The notes beneath the pieces are model-generated. The model searched no databases and was not told the origin of the DNA. It was given only the letters and a program-made list of their open reading frames with translations. A stretch of DNA of 64,000 nt. It comes from an uncultured Clostridia bacterium (GTDB lineage Bacteria; Bacillota; Clostridia; Oscillospirales; Ruminococcaceae). This document shows, piece after piece, positions 1-9,727 of the stretch. Both the position numbers and the translations under genes were made by a program. The stretch is from NCBI GenBank assembly GCA_947628615.1, contig CANRAO010000002.1, positions 177,156 through 241,155 of the forward strand, written 5' to 3'. Numbering within the stretch: the first letter of the stretch is position 1; each line of letters opens with the position of its first letter.

Positions 1-1279
1 CGACAGGCTCTAGCTCGTCAAGCTCTTTAATATCATTTTCATCTTGGATATTATCCATATCTAAATCTAAAGATTCGTCATCGACAATTGATTTGTACTC
101 TTCTTCATCTTCTGATACATCTGCTTTTATTTCAGGCTTAACTGCGTTCTTACCGAACTTTTCATCATATTCAGCCTGTAAAGCAGAAAAATCCTCGCCC
201 TTGGCTTTTGCATCGCTTATCTTTTTCTTGAGTTCCGACCTTTCAGCCTTCATTTTTTCAAACATATCATATTCTGCAAGCTGTGCCTTTGAAACAGCCG
301 TGTCAGCATAAAGCTTATAATTACCGTTCCTGCTGACCATACTTCTGAATATTATGATCAACACAATTGACACAAGAACACAGGTTCCAGCAACAAGTTC
401 TGATACCTTAATATTTGCAAGGTAAAGACTATCTGTTCTCAGCATTTCGATAAAGAATCTTCCCAAACCGTACCAGCCGATATACATCAAGAAAATCTCT
501 CCGTCAAACTTTCTATGCTTTGCATACAAGTGTAAAAGAACAAATCCCAATATACACCACAAAGACTCATACAAAAAACAGGGGTGAACAGGTGCATACT
601 GATCAACTACAACTCCAGCCTTATCAGCAAGGTCGGTCTGGACCTGCGCTAGATAAGAAACTGTTTTTGAACTCATCATTCCCCAAGGCAGAGTTGTGTT
701 GGAGCCGAATGCCTCCTGATTGAAAAAGTTGCCCCATCTTCCTATTGCCTGTCCGATTAAAAAACATGGTGCGACAACGTCAAGCAAGGTTATCAGCTTG
801 AGTTTTCTGATTTTAGCTATTATTCCTCCGACTAAAATTGCACCTATCAACCCTCCGTAAATGGCAAGACCGCCGTCACGAACGCTGATTATCGCTTTCC
901 AGTCAAGAGAACCCGACTCGGTCATATAATCGCTTAATTTGAATATTACATAATAAAGTCTAGCTCCGATAATAGCGCCTATTAATCCCCCGATAATCGA
1001 ATCTGTTGCTCGGTCCGGATTAATTCCAAAGCTCCTCATTTTCCTGAATCCGTATATCATCGCAATCAAAATTCCCAAAGCTATTAAAAAGCCGTACCAA
1101 TAGATCACGAAATTAGTTCCTGGAATTTTAAACATAACATTACTCAGCTTAAATCCGTTGGTGAAAATGTTGTCTCCTCCCAGAAACGGGAAATATACCT
1201 TATCAGAATTTTCAATAATCTCATTCTGTTTAATTCCCGAAATTGTCTTTGCTAACATTCCTAGCGTCAATGCTGTCAT
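1..1279 (-). CDS. lgt: Prolipoprotein diacylglyceryl transferase, 3' end outside window
   Basis: Lgt moves a diacylglyceryl group from phosphatidylglycerol to the lipobox cysteine of prelipoproteins in the membrane. The translated sequence has several hydrophobic segments and the family signature GRWGNFFNQEAFG, preceded by a segment containing RDGGLAIYGG. The start is an ATG behind CTAAGGAGG. After the last membrane segment (about residue 300) the protein continues for at least 115 residues as a charged, strongly acidic cytoplasmic tail, so it is already at least 426 codons and much longer than the usual 260-300. The 3' end lies left of position 1. It follows ymfH by 12 bp and is probably co-transcribed with it. 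Confidence 0.95.
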   Translation of the reverse strand, partial: MTALTLGMLAKTISGIKQNEIIENSDKVYFPFLGGDNIFTNGFKLSNVMFKIPGTNFVIYWYGFLIALGILIAMIYGFRKMRSFGINPDRATDSIIGGLIGAIIGARLYYVIFKLSDYMTESGSLDWKAIISVRDGGLAIYGGLIGAILVGGIIAKIRKLKLITLLDVVAPCFLIGQAIGRWGNFFNQEAFGSNTTLPWGMMSSKTVSYLAQVQTDLADKAGVVVDQYAPVHPCFLYESLWCILGFVLLHLYAKHRKFDGEIFLMYIGWYGLGRFFIEMLRTDSLYLANIKVSELVAGTCVLVSIVLIIIFRSMVSRNGNYKLYADTAVSKAQLAEYDMFEKMKAERSELKKKISDAKAKGEDFSALQAEYDEKFGKNAVKPEIKADVSEDEEEYKSIVDDESLDLDMDNIQDENDIKELDELEPV

Positions 1280-1291
1280 TTTAAGTCCTCC

Positions 1292-2578
1292 TTAGGTGTT
1301 TGATTCCACTATTGAAATAGCAGTCTTACTGTTGTCAAATAAAATGTCTATACAATCCAGAATATCCTTTTCGGTAATTTGTGCTAACGCTTCTATATTT
1401 TCAAAGGCGTCAACTCCGATAAGCAGATCTGATTCAAACATAAGCGTTGCACATTTCTCCGCACTATTCAATCCGCTTATCAGTTTTCCATATTCAGCCT
1501 TTTTGATGATCTCAAACAAATCGGAATCTATGCCATCTTTCTTTATTCTTTCAATTTCGTCCTTTATTCTCTTAAATACCTCCTGCGGAGACTTCGATTC
1601 ACCAGAAAAAACACTTGTAAAAAATCCGTCGCCCGAATCTACCTCAGTATAGAAATTTGAATTAATAAGCCCTTCGTCATACAATTCCTTATAAAGCATT
1701 GAAGTCGAACCGCATATCAAATTAAGCAGAATTGAAGCCTCAAGCTCTTTTTTTACTCTTTCCTTTCCGTCAAAAGGAACGGCTTTATAGCCAATGGCAA
1801 AAAGCGGAGTGCCTACAGGCATTTGCTGAACAATTATCTCCTTGTTTACCTCCTCAGGTTCTTCAGGGAATGCAATTTCGAGTTCGGGATTTTCTTTGAC
1901 CTTCAAATGCTCGTCGCATATTGCCAGAACCTCATTGAGCTTGATATTTCCTGCAATGGCAAGAGCCATATTGTTAAGATTGTAAAAAGTATTGTAACAG
2001 CTGTAAAGCAGATCTGCATCGATCTTCGCTATAGATTCGACTGTCCCTGCTATCTCAATTTTAACAGGGTGGTTCACATACAAGCATCTCAGCAGATTAA
2101 AGAAAACCTGCCGATATGGAGTGTCCTCGCACATTCTTATTTCCTGACCGATTATCCCCTGCTCTTTATCAACGGTCTCCTTAGTAAAATACGGCGCCTG
2201 AACAAAGTCAAGCAAAATCCTGAGCGACTCTTGATAATTCTCTGTGCAGCTGAACAGGTATGCCGTTTGGTCAAATGAGGTATACGCATTTCCGCTGGCA
2301 CCTGTTTTTGCATATAATTCAAAGACGTCGCAGTCCTCATTTTCAAACAGCTTATGCTCGAGAAAATGAGCAATACCTTCGGGAACTTCTATAAAATCCT
2401 TATCGTTCTTAGTTTTAAACTTTGTATTTATCGAGCCGTATTTTGTGCCGAATAAAGCGTATACAGACGAAAACTCGGGCATCTCCCAAACTAGAATGTT
2501 AAGTCCCGACGGGTGCTTTATTTTATAATAGCTTTCGCCCAAACGCTCGCTCTTTATCGTTTGTTTTTCAATACTCAT
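1292..2578 (-). CDS. ymfH: M16-family zinc peptidase YmfH (EF-P modification-associated)
   Basis: A 428-residue M16 (insulinase/pitrilysin-like) protein. The inverted zinc motif HFLEH is at residues 71-75, in the order expected for M16 (HxxEH with a distal glutamate). In Bacillus the YmfF/YmfH pair is linked to the 5-aminopentanol modification of elongation factor P, and YmfH is the member that keeps the catalytic motif. The start ATG shares one base with the ymfF stop (TAATG), so the two are translationally coupled and probably form a heterodimer. The specific role in this organism is inferred from family and gene order. Confidence 0.88.
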   Translation of the reverse strand: MSIEKQTIKSERLGESYYKIKHPSGLNILVWEMPEFSSVYALFGTKYGSINTKFKTKNDKDFIEVPEGIAHFLEHKLFENEDCDVFELYAKTGASGNAYTSFDQTAYLFSCTENYQESLRILLDFVQAPYFTKETVDKEQGIIGQEIRMCEDTPYRQVFFNLLRCLYVNHPVKIEIAGTVESIAKIDADLLYSCYNTFYNLNNMALAIAGNIKLNEVLAICDEHLKVKENPELEIAFPEEPEEVNKEIIVQQMPVGTPLFAIGYKAVPFDGKERVKKELEASILLNLICGSTSMLYKELYDEGLINSNFYTEVDSGDGFFTSVFSGESKSPQEVFKRIKDEIERIKKDGIDSDLFEIIKKAEYGKLISGLNSAEKCATLMFESDLLIGVDAFENIEALAQITEKDILDCIDILFDNSKTAISIVESNT

Positions 2579-3858
2579 TATTCAGCACCTCCATTATCAT
2601 CGCCAGACATAATATAAACAGTATCAAGCTTAAAGCTTTTTGCTGCCTCGATAATATCCTCTCGTGTTATACTTTTATATTTTTCTATAGCGTCCTCGAG
2701 CGAAAAATCTCTGTTCCATACGCATAACTGAGTAAGCCACCAGGTCGCAAGCCCTGACGCACTGTCATTATAAGAACGCAAAGAGTCGCATACCGCTGTT
2801 TTGGCATTATTCAGATCATCATCAGAGAAGCTGCCCTTTGCCATTGCATCAAGCTGTTTAAAAATCTCGTCCTTTGCCTTTTTAATATTAGAATTCTCAA
2901 CTCCGCTGTCTATCAGCATTACTCCCTTTTCAGAAATTATATTTGACGCACAGTAATAGCAAAGACTCAGTTTTTCTCTGACATTCATAAACAGCTTAGA
3001 AGACGGCAGTCCGCCGAACATCAATGAAAACAGCTTTAGCTGTTCGGGGTATTTAATATCAGTTTTGAACGCAATTACCATTTTACTCTGCAAAACGTCA
3101 AACTTTTCATCGACCTCCGCTGCCTTTTCCTTTACAGAGCTAAGAGACACAAATTCACTTGATATAAATTCTCTTTCAAGACCTTCAAACCTGCTTTTTA
3201 TAAGTTTTACCGTTTCATCAAAGCTGTCACCTCCTGAAACGGTTATCTCAATTCGGGAAGTTCTCAGCATTTCCTTATATTCTTTAAAAGCGTCAGCAGA
3301 ATTTATCTTTTCAAGTACTTTAACAGTTCCGTCCAGAGGAACGCTCGCAGGCTCATTCTGAAAAACAGTTTCCAATGCTTTATCTATGGCATAACCTCTT
3401 TTATCATTGATTTTATTGTTGATATTATCAATAAGCTCTCGTTTTATTATTTCAAAATCACTCTCATTGAAAACTCCGTTCACCAGATTTGGAGAAAAAA
3501 TACAATCGAGCAAAATCTCGGTAACGCTGTTTGTGATCTCCTCATTCTCAAGAGCATACCTGTCGCACACGCAATTTGCACCCAGATAAAAAGCTTGACT
3601 ATCTCCAAGCCTGAATACGCTTTGTGAGATACCTGCCCCATACAGCCTTGCAAGCTCCTTTGTCAGTTTGGTTCTTGTCTGGTATTTTGAGTTAGATGTC
3701 TGAAGTACCCTTGTTACTAAAGAATACGCAGACGCCTTCTTTTCATCGACCTTTGCAATAAATCGAATGCCTATTGTATTAACGTTAAACTTTTTATCGT
3801 GTATGGTTGTAATATAAACTCCATCGGAAATTTGTTCTCTTTTTTTAATATTTGCCAT
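2578..3858 (-). CDS. ymfF: M16-family peptidase homologue YmfF, no zinc motif
   Basis: A 426-residue M16-fold protein directly upstream of ymfH. No HxxEH motif is seen in its N-terminal half, as expected for the non-catalytic partner of an M16 heterodimer. It starts with ATG behind a GGAGAA ribosome site. The pair matches the Bacillus ymfF-ymfH arrangement annotated as EF-P 5-aminopentanol modification-associated. A TATAAT-like box lies about 40 bp upstream (near 3895-3900, minus strand) with no good -35, so a separate promoter is possible but weak. The 89-bp gap to dnaE holds no clear terminator. Confidence 0.82.
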   Translation of the reverse strand: MANIKKREQISDGVYITTIHDKKFNVNTIGIRFIAKVDEKKASAYSLVTRVLQTSNSKYQTRTKLTKELARLYGAGISQSVFRLGDSQAFYLGANCVCDRYALENEEITNSVTEILLDCIFSPNLVNGVFNESDFEIIKRELIDNINNKINDKRGYAIDKALETVFQNEPASVPLDGTVKVLEKINSADAFKEYKEMLRTSRIEITVSGGDSFDETVKLIKSRFEGLEREFISSEFVSLSSVKEKAAEVDEKFDVLQSKMVIAFKTDIKYPEQLKLFSLMFGGLPSSKLFMNVREKLSLCYYCASNIISEKGVMLIDSGVENSNIKKAKDEIFKQLDAMAKGSFSDDDLNNAKTAVCDSLRSYNDSASGLATWWLTQLCVWNRDFSLEDAIEKYKSITREDIIEAAKSFKLDTVYIMSGDDNGGAE

Positions 3859-3947
3859 TGTTATTCTCCATTCAAAAATACTTACTTACTGTTATTATAC
3901 CATAATTTATTATGTTTTACCATGCTTTTTTTATTTTTCTGCTATTT

Positions 3948-6900
3948 CTACTTTACTGCAATATTTTCATCGCCCAAAATTTCTGAAAGCTGAATTAAAA
4001 AATCATTAGTGATCTTAACTCCGGTAATTTCCTTATGCATTGTTTTTTTCTTAATATCATCAAAGTAAAAATACACCTTTGACTGCCCCTTGTTCTTCTT
4101 AGAACACATAACTATATCATTTATCTTCTGCTTTTCAGTTGAATTAAGTTTCAGCCACACAGCCTTATCGCTAAGAGAACTTTCGTAAAACTCCAAACTT
4201 TCAATATCCTCAGCAATGATTTTAGGCGGTTCGTCGTCCTTGAATGAAACCCGTCCGCTGATAACAAGAATAGAGCCGTCTCCCAGTATGCTCTTGAATT
4301 GCTCGAACAGATTAGGAAAAATTATAACCTCAGCCTCGCCTGTCTGGTCCTCAAACCTAGTGAATGCCATTTGCGAATTACTTTTAGTCGTATACAGCTT
4401 TTTATAAGAAAGCATAGCAAAAATCTTTACCTTATCATCGTCTTTGTATTTCGATGTAAAATTAATTTCCTCTCCCTGATTTACTATATCGCTTATCGGA
4501 GTAAATCTTGAAGCTCTGACTATTGCCGAATAACTGTCAAGCGGATGTCCCGACACATATATGCCAAGTATCTGCTTTTCCATTGCCAATAGCTCGTTTT
4601 TATCAAACTCTGCTACGTATGGTATTTCAAGCTCCATAGATATATCGTCGCTTTCAGACATATCCCCGAACAGATCCATCTGTCCCGAAATATTTCTTCT
4701 TCTGTTATCGTTAAGGCCTTGCAAAATCATTTCATAACTTTGTATCATCTGCCGCCTATTAGTCGGAAAGCAATCAAACGCCCCGCTTTTTATAAGAGCC
4801 TCAACTGCCCTGACGTTTATATCGTCATACATTCTCTCACAGAAATCCTGCAATGACTTATAGTTTCCCCTCATATTACGCTCGGCAATGATTTTAGCTA
4901 TAACACCTCTGCCGAGAGATTTTATCGCCAAAAGTGCAAAGCGTATGCCGTTATCCTCTGCAACAAATCCCTCTTGACTTTTGTTAATGTCGAGATGAAG
5001 CATTCTCACATGATTTTTCTCACACTCATTAATGTACTCAACGAGCTTTGAAGTGTTATCCGTAATTACAGAGGTCATCAGTGATGCCATATAAGGCTTG
5101 TAATAATGACACTTTAAATAAGCCGTCTGATAAGCGATAGTTGCATAAGCCGCTGCGTGAGATTTATTAAAAGCATATGACGCAAAGGAAGTCATCTCAT
5201 CGAATATTCCATTTGCAACGCTTTCCTCTACTCCGTTTGCAACCGCTCCCACACAGTTGACCGTCCCGTCAGGGTTTTTCTCACCGTAAATAAAAGCCTT
5301 ACGCTCTGCCTCCAGAACTTTATGCTTTTTCTTAGCCATTGCACGTCTTACAATATCAGCTCTGCCGTAGGAATACCCTGCAAGTGTTCTGAAGATCTGC
5401 ATAACCTGCTCCTGATATACTATACACCCGTAGGTTACGTCTAAAATATCTCTTAAAAGCGGAGTTTTATATTTGACATATTCAGGATTATGACGGTTCC
5501 TTATATACGTCGGTATAGAATCCATAGGTCCAGGCCGGTACAGAGAAATTACAGCTATCAGATCTTCAAGCCTCTCCGGCTGAAGCCGCATAATAGTCGC
5601 AGTCATTCCTGCACTTTCAAACTGAAACACACCTTCCGTTTTACCTTTAGAGAGCATTTCATAAACAGCCTTATCGTCATACGAAATATTTTTTATATCG
5701 AATTCAGGTTCGGTATCGTTAACCAACTTTTGGCAGTTGTTTATTACAGTCAGATTGCGAAGACCCAAAAAATCTATCTTTAAAAGTCCAAGACTTTCCA
5801 AAACCGTCATTGTGTATTGAGTTACAATTTGTCCATCGTTGCTTTGCAGCGGAACATACTCATCAACCGGCTCTTTGGTAATTACCACACCTGCTGCATG
5901 GGTAGAAGTATTTCTCGGCATTCCCTCGACCTTTTTAGCCATATCTAAAAGCTCTCTGATTTTCTGATCCTTATTATATAATTCTTTTAAGTCTGAAGAC
6001 TTTTCCAAAGCCTTTTCAATAGTTATATTTATCTCTCTCGGAATGAGTTTTGCAACCATATCTGCTGTTTGATAAGGAAGCGCCATTGCTCTTGCAACGT
6101 CCCTTATAGACGCTCTAGCTGCCAGTGTACCAAATGTAACTATCTGAGCAACATGGTCTGAACCGTATTTGTTCTGAACATAGTCTATAACATTCTGCCG
6201 TCCGTCTATACAAAAATCTATATCAAAATCGGGCATAGAAACTCTTTCAGGATTTAAAAACCTCTCAAAGAGAAGATTATACTTCAGCGGATCTATTTCT
6301 GTTATGCCTATGCAGTAAGCGCATAGACTTCCTGCTCCCGAGCCTCTTCCGGGTCCTACGGGAATACTGTGCTGTTTAGCATAGTTAATAAAATCCCAAA
6401 CTATAAGATAGTAGTCTACATATCCCATCTGACTGATAATTTTAATCTCGTAATCAAGCCTTTTATAGGCTTCGTCAGTAGGATTACCGTACCTTTCTTT
6501 CAAGCCCCTTTCGCACATAGCTTTAAAATATTCTGTGTTATTGTCCACACCGTCAATATGGAAATAAGGAAGCTTTGTTTTTCCAAACTCAAATTCCACA
6601 TTGCACATATCGGCAATGATTCTTGTATTTGAAATGGCATGCGGAGTGCTTTTGAAGAGGTCGAGCATTTCATCTCCGCTCTTTACATAGAACTCCTCTG
6701 TGGGAAATTCAAGCGACTTCGGATCGTTTACTGTCGTATTTGTCGAAATGCACATCAGAATTCTCTGAGAGTTAGCGTCATCCTTTGAAATGTAGTGACA
6801 GTCGTTCGTTGCTGCCAAAGGTATACCCGTTTCCTCAGAGAGCTTAAACTGAAGCGGAAGGATTCTTTCCTGATCGTAAAACTTATGGTTCTGAACTTCA

Positions 6901-7418
6901 ATATAATAGTTGCCCTCTCCGAATATCTCCCTATAGAGCAATGCTGTTTCCTTAGCGCCGCTGTAGTCGTTATTTGACAGCTTTCTTGCAACCTCTCCTA
7001 CCAGGCAGGCAGACAGACATATAAGTCCTTCGCTGTATTTTTTCAAACTGTCGACATCAACTCTTGGTTTTGAATAAAAGCCTTCAGTATATCCGATTGA
7101 AACAAGTTTAATCAGATTTTTATATCCCGTCATATTTTTGCACAGCAAAATCAAATGATAAGGTGATGTATCAATGCGGTTTACCTTATCGAATCTTGTT
7201 CTAGGAGCAACATAAACCTCACAGCCGATTATAGGTTTAATGCCCTGTTTTTTACACTCGTTATAGAACTCAACAGCAGCGTACATATTTCCGTGGTCGG
7301 TTACAGCTATTGCGTCCTGCCCTAATTCTTTTGCCCTTTTAACAAGCTCGCTTATTCGGCAAGCGCCGTCAAGAAGCGAATACTCGCTGTGAACATGCAA
7401 ATGCACAAAATCAGTCAA
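3948..7418 (-). CDS. dnaE: DNA polymerase III alpha subunit, DnaE type
   Basis: Catalytic subunit of a C-family replicative polymerase. An N-terminal PHP domain opens with FVHLHVHSEYSLLDG. The palm carries GPGRGSGAGSL and the catalytic-aspartate motif PDFDIDFC. A helix-hairpin-helix region and an OB fold near the C-terminus (SILVISGRVSFKDDEPPK) complete the usual 1150-residue architecture. In Firmicutes, DnaE works beside PolC, mainly extending primers. Start choice: a TTG at 7424 lies only 3 bases from the GGAG site, whereas the TTG at 7418 is 9 bases away and gives MTDFVHLHV, so I prefer 7418 (1156 residues). Confidence 0.96.
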   Translation of the reverse strand: MTDFVHLHVHSEYSLLDGACRISELVKRAKELGQDAIAVTDHGNMYAAVEFYNECKKQGIKPIIGCEVYVAPRTRFDKVNRIDTSPYHLILLCKNMTGYKNLIKLVSIGYTEGFYSKPRVDVDSLKKYSEGLICLSACLVGEVARKLSNNDYSGAKETALLYREIFGEGNYYIEVQNHKFYDQERILPLQFKLSEETGIPLAATNDCHYISKDDANSQRILMCISTNTTVNDPKSLEFPTEEFYVKSGDEMLDLFKSTPHAISNTRIIADMCNVEFEFGKTKLPYFHIDGVDNNTEYFKAMCERGLKERYGNPTDEAYKRLDYEIKIISQMGYVDYYLIVWDFINYAKQHSIPVGPGRGSGAGSLCAYCIGITEIDPLKYNLLFERFLNPERVSMPDFDIDFCIDGRQNVIDYVQNKYGSDHVAQIVTFGTLAARASIRDVARAMALPYQTADMVAKLIPREINITIEKALEKSSDLKELYNKDQKIRELLDMAKKVEGMPRNTSTHAAGVVITKEPVDEYVPLQSNDGQIVTQYTMTVLESLGLLKIDFLGLRNLTVINNCQKLVNDTEPEFDIKNISYDDKAVYEMLSKGKTEGVFQFESAGMTATIMRLQPERLEDLIAVISLYRPGPMDSIPTYIRNRHNPEYVKYKTPLLRDILDVTYGCIVYQEQVMQIFRTLAGYSYGRADIVRRAMAKKKHKVLEAERKAFIYGEKNPDGTVNCVGAVANGVEESVANGIFDEMTSFASYAFNKSHAAAYATIAYQTAYLKCHYYKPYMASLMTSVITDNTSKLVEYINECEKNHVRMLHLDINKSQEGFVAEDNGIRFALLAIKSLGRGVIAKIIAERNMRGNYKSLQDFCERMYDDINVRAVEALIKSGAFDCFPTNRRQMIQSYEMILQGLNDNRRRNISGQMDLFGDMSESDDISMELEIPYVAEFDKNELLAMEKQILGIYVSGHPLDSYSAIVRASRFTPISDIVNQGEEINFTSKYKDDDKVKIFAMLSYKKLYTTKSNSQMAFTRFEDQTGEAEVIIFPNLFEQFKSILGDGSILVISGRVSFKDDEPPKIIAEDIESLEFYESSLSDKAVWLKLNSTEKQKINDIVMCSKKNKGQSKVYFYFDDIKKKTMHKEITGVKITNDFLIQLSEILGDENIAVK

Positions 7419-7460
7419 ACCCAACCACTCCTTTCTAAAATTCGCTGTTTAAGCTAAACA

Positions 7461-7497
7461 AATTGAGGCTTGAAAACAAAAATCACAAGCCTCAATT
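7461..7497 (-). terminator. Hairpin between small membrane gene and dnaE
   Basis: A 12-bp perfect inverted repeat (AATTGAGGCTTG at 7461-7472 with its complement at 7486-7497) has a 13-base loop. On the minus strand it lies upstream of dnaE and downstream of neither a close stop nor a strong U-tract (TTTGTTTAG follows). It may terminate or attenuate transcription entering dnaE from the upstream small gene, whose promoter and start lie to its right. Confidence 0.5.
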
Positions 7498-7501
7498 AAA
7501 A

Positions 7502-7792
7502 TCAGTTATGAGAATAATGCTTTTGATAAATAAGATAAAGAAGTCCTGCCAGACCGATAATATTCAAAAGGAAAACAAAGACAAATCCGCCTGTTCCTAT
7601 ACCACCGGACATTTTTACAATTGACGAAATTATCATAACAACGCCCATTGAAGCAAGAGTATACCCAGTTTCCTCGGTGAATTCTACCTTGTTGTTTTCA
7701 TTTGATTTCTTTTTCTTTGCGTCTATGACTGTTTTTATCAGCCATACTCCCGATGCTGTAAGCAAAACTCCCAACAATAAAATGATAATCAT
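7502..7792 (-). CDS. Small membrane protein, function unknown
   Basis: A 96-residue protein behind a clear AGGAGG site 8 bases from ATG. Three hydrophobic stretches are visible (about residues 1-20, 45-62 and 68-88), with a charged KKKKSNENN loop after the first. I do not recognise the family. It sits between whiA and dnaE on the same strand, 48 bp after the whiA stop, so it probably belongs to the rapZ-whiA transcription unit. No catalytic or binding motif is evident. Confidence 0.7.
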   Translation of the reverse strand: MIIILLLGVLLTASGVWLIKTVIDAKKKKSNENNKVEFTEETGYTLASMGVVMIISSIVKMSGGIGTGGFVFVFLLNIIGLAGLLYLIYQKHYSHN

Positions 7793-7840
7793 AGTTGTAC
7801 CTCCTGTTTTGTTCTTTTTCTTTATTTTAAGCAGTTAAAA

Positions 7841-8770
7841 TTATTTTTTTCTTTTATTTCCTGCTTTTTTCTGACGAATTTCATCTGCTGCTTTTTTTAT
7901 TCGCTCTAACCTGTGATTTGCCCCCGATCGTGAGATCGGCGGGTTTAATGCAAGCCCTAATTCTTTTAAGCTGTAATCAGGATTGTTGTATCTTATCTCA
8001 GCTATTTCCCTCAAATCGTCTGAAAGACTTGCAAAGCCAACCGTTTTTTCAATAAGCTCAATATCCTCGATCTGTCTTTCTGCAGCCTTTAAAGACTTCT
8101 CTATATTGGCGTTATCGCAATTCACGGCTCTGTTGATTTTATTTCTCACATCCTTGAGAATTTTTATGTTCATAATCTCAAGGCTAGCTTTTGACGCTCC
8201 CATCAGCGTGAGCATATCCTCAATGTTTTCGCTTTCCTTTATGTAAACTATATTGGTATTTTTTCTCTCTGTGTGTTTTGCCAGAATACCAAAATAATCA
8301 ATAAGAATAATTCCAAAATCATTACACAAATCCAAGTTCGGCATTACAAATTCTATATGATATTCCTTGTTTGGATCAATAATACTTCCGCAGGCAAGAA
8401 AAACACCTGCTATCAAATTCGGAATAAACTTTTTTTTAGGCAGATCTTCTTTTGAAAGTCTTTTATCCTTAACCTTAAAAAAGTTTATAATAAAATCTCT
8501 GTCTGCTTGGTTATCCACGCTAACTGTAAACAGATTCGACTTTTCTGATTTTCTTAAATTTTTTATGCTCACAGCGCCATGACCACAGATTTTGTTTAAC
8601 TGATCAGCTGTAAACTGAGCAACCTTTTCATTTTCGGTAATCAGTGTAATACTTTCTTTATCAAAGCTCTTAGACAGCTTTAAAATTCCCAGAACCGCTG
8701 CGTTTGCCTTGTCAAAGGAATTGAGATTGTCAATAATTTCAGATTTAACCTGATACGAAAAAGACTGCAT
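7841..8770 (-). CDS. whiA: DNA-binding regulator WhiA
   Basis: A 309-residue WhiA homologue. The N-terminal two thirds have the degenerate LAGLIDADG homing-endonuclease fold, and the C-terminus has a helix-turn-helix containing SLKELGLALNPPISRSGANHR. WhiA controls sporulation in Streptomyces, and in Bacillus it influences cell division and chromosome segregation. It begins with ATG 15 bp after rapZ and is surely co-transcribed with it. In many Firmicutes yvcK lies between these two genes; here it is absent from this spot. Confidence 0.95.
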   Translation of the reverse strand: MQSFSYQVKSEIIDNLNSFDKANAAVLGILKLSKSFDKESITLITENEKVAQFTADQLNKICGHGAVSIKNLRKSEKSNLFTVSVDNQADRDFIINFFKVKDKRLSKEDLPKKKFIPNLIAGVFLACGSIIDPNKEYHIEFVMPNLDLCNDFGIILIDYFGILAKHTERKNTNIVYIKESENIEDMLTLMGASKASLEIMNIKILKDVRNKINRAVNCDNANIEKSLKAAERQIEDIELIEKTVGFASLSDDLREIAEIRYNNPDYSLKELGLALNPPISRSGANHRLERIKKAADEIRQKKAGNKRKK

Positions 8771-8785
8771 TATATCACCCTGAAC

Positions 8786-9661
8786 TTATGTGTACTTATT
8801 TATATCCCTGTGTGAGATTCTAACCTTGTGATACTTCTTTGACAGATATTTCATCATATTTTCAGCAAAGGTAACGCTTCTGTGCTTTCCGCCCGTACAG
8901 CCAAAGGCTATAATAAGCTGACTCTTGCCCTCTTTTTTATAAAGAGGAATAAGAAAATCCATCAGATCCTCCAGCTTTGCTTTAAGCTCAACAGACTGCT
9001 CAAACTTCATCACATAGCTTGATACCTCTTTGCACAGACCTGTCTTAGGACGAAGCTCGTCAACATAGTACGGATTAGGCAGACATCTTACGTCAAAGAC
9101 CAGATCCGCCTCTCTCATCGGACCGTACTTATATCCGAATGACATAATATCAATCTGCATAAACTCATCTTCGTCGGTCAAAAACATACTTTTGACCTTT
9201 TCTCTGAGCTGGTTTGCCGATAAAAATGACGAGTCGATAAAATAATCTGAAATACCCTTTACATTAGCAAGCATATCACGCTCTGTCTGAATTGCTTTTT
9301 CTATATTGCCCTTCATTCGACCGTCAAGAGGGTGCTTTCTTCTTGTTTCCTTATATCGCCTTATAATAACCTCGTCGCTTGCGTCCAGAAACAGAACCTT
9401 TAAATTCATTTGCTCTTTTTGAAGCTGTTTTATCGTATCATAAAGCTGGCTGAAAAAATTACCTCCTCTGACATCGGTTACAAAAGCGACCTTTTCGATC
9501 ATACCCGCACTTCTTCCGGTCGTAATATCTGAAAACTTGAGTATCAGCTCAGGGGGCATATTGTCAATGCAGTAATATCCCATATCCTCCAGAACATTTA
9601 CCACCGTTGATTTTCCTGAACCCGATACACCTGTTATAATAACAAACTCCATATCCTTCAA
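8786..9661 (-). CDS. rapZ: RNase adapter / nucleotide-binding protein RapZ (YvcJ)
   Basis: A 291-residue P-loop protein with Walker A GVSGSGKS at residues 11-18. The conserved C-terminal elements SFGYKYG, DVRCLPNPY and GCTGGKHRSV are all present, which is the complete family pattern. In E. coli RapZ feeds GlmZ RNA to RNase E and senses glucosamine-6-phosphate. The Bacillus homologue YvcJ hydrolyses GTP and affects competence. The start is a TTG about 10 bases from AAAGGA; an internal ATG three codons later has no spaced ribosome site. It lies between murB and whiA, the common Clostridia order. Confidence 0.95.
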   Translation of the reverse strand: MKDMEFVIITGVSGSGKSTVVNVLEDMGYYCIDNMPPELILKFSDITTGRSAGMIEKVAFVTDVRGGNFFSQLYDTIKQLQKEQMNLKVLFLDASDEVIIRRYKETRRKHPLDGRMKGNIEKAIQTERDMLANVKGISDYFIDSSFLSANQLREKVKSMFLTDEDEFMQIDIMSFGYKYGPMREADLVFDVRCLPNPYYVDELRPKTGLCKEVSSYVMKFEQSVELKAKLEDLMDFLIPLYKKEGKSQLIIAFGCTGGKHRSVTFAENMMKYLSKKYHKVRISHRDINKYT

Positions 9662-9727
9662 TTAAAATTCATCCTTTCAATTTTACACTTCCGCAAAGCT
9701 AAAAACACAACACATTAAAAGCCCTGT

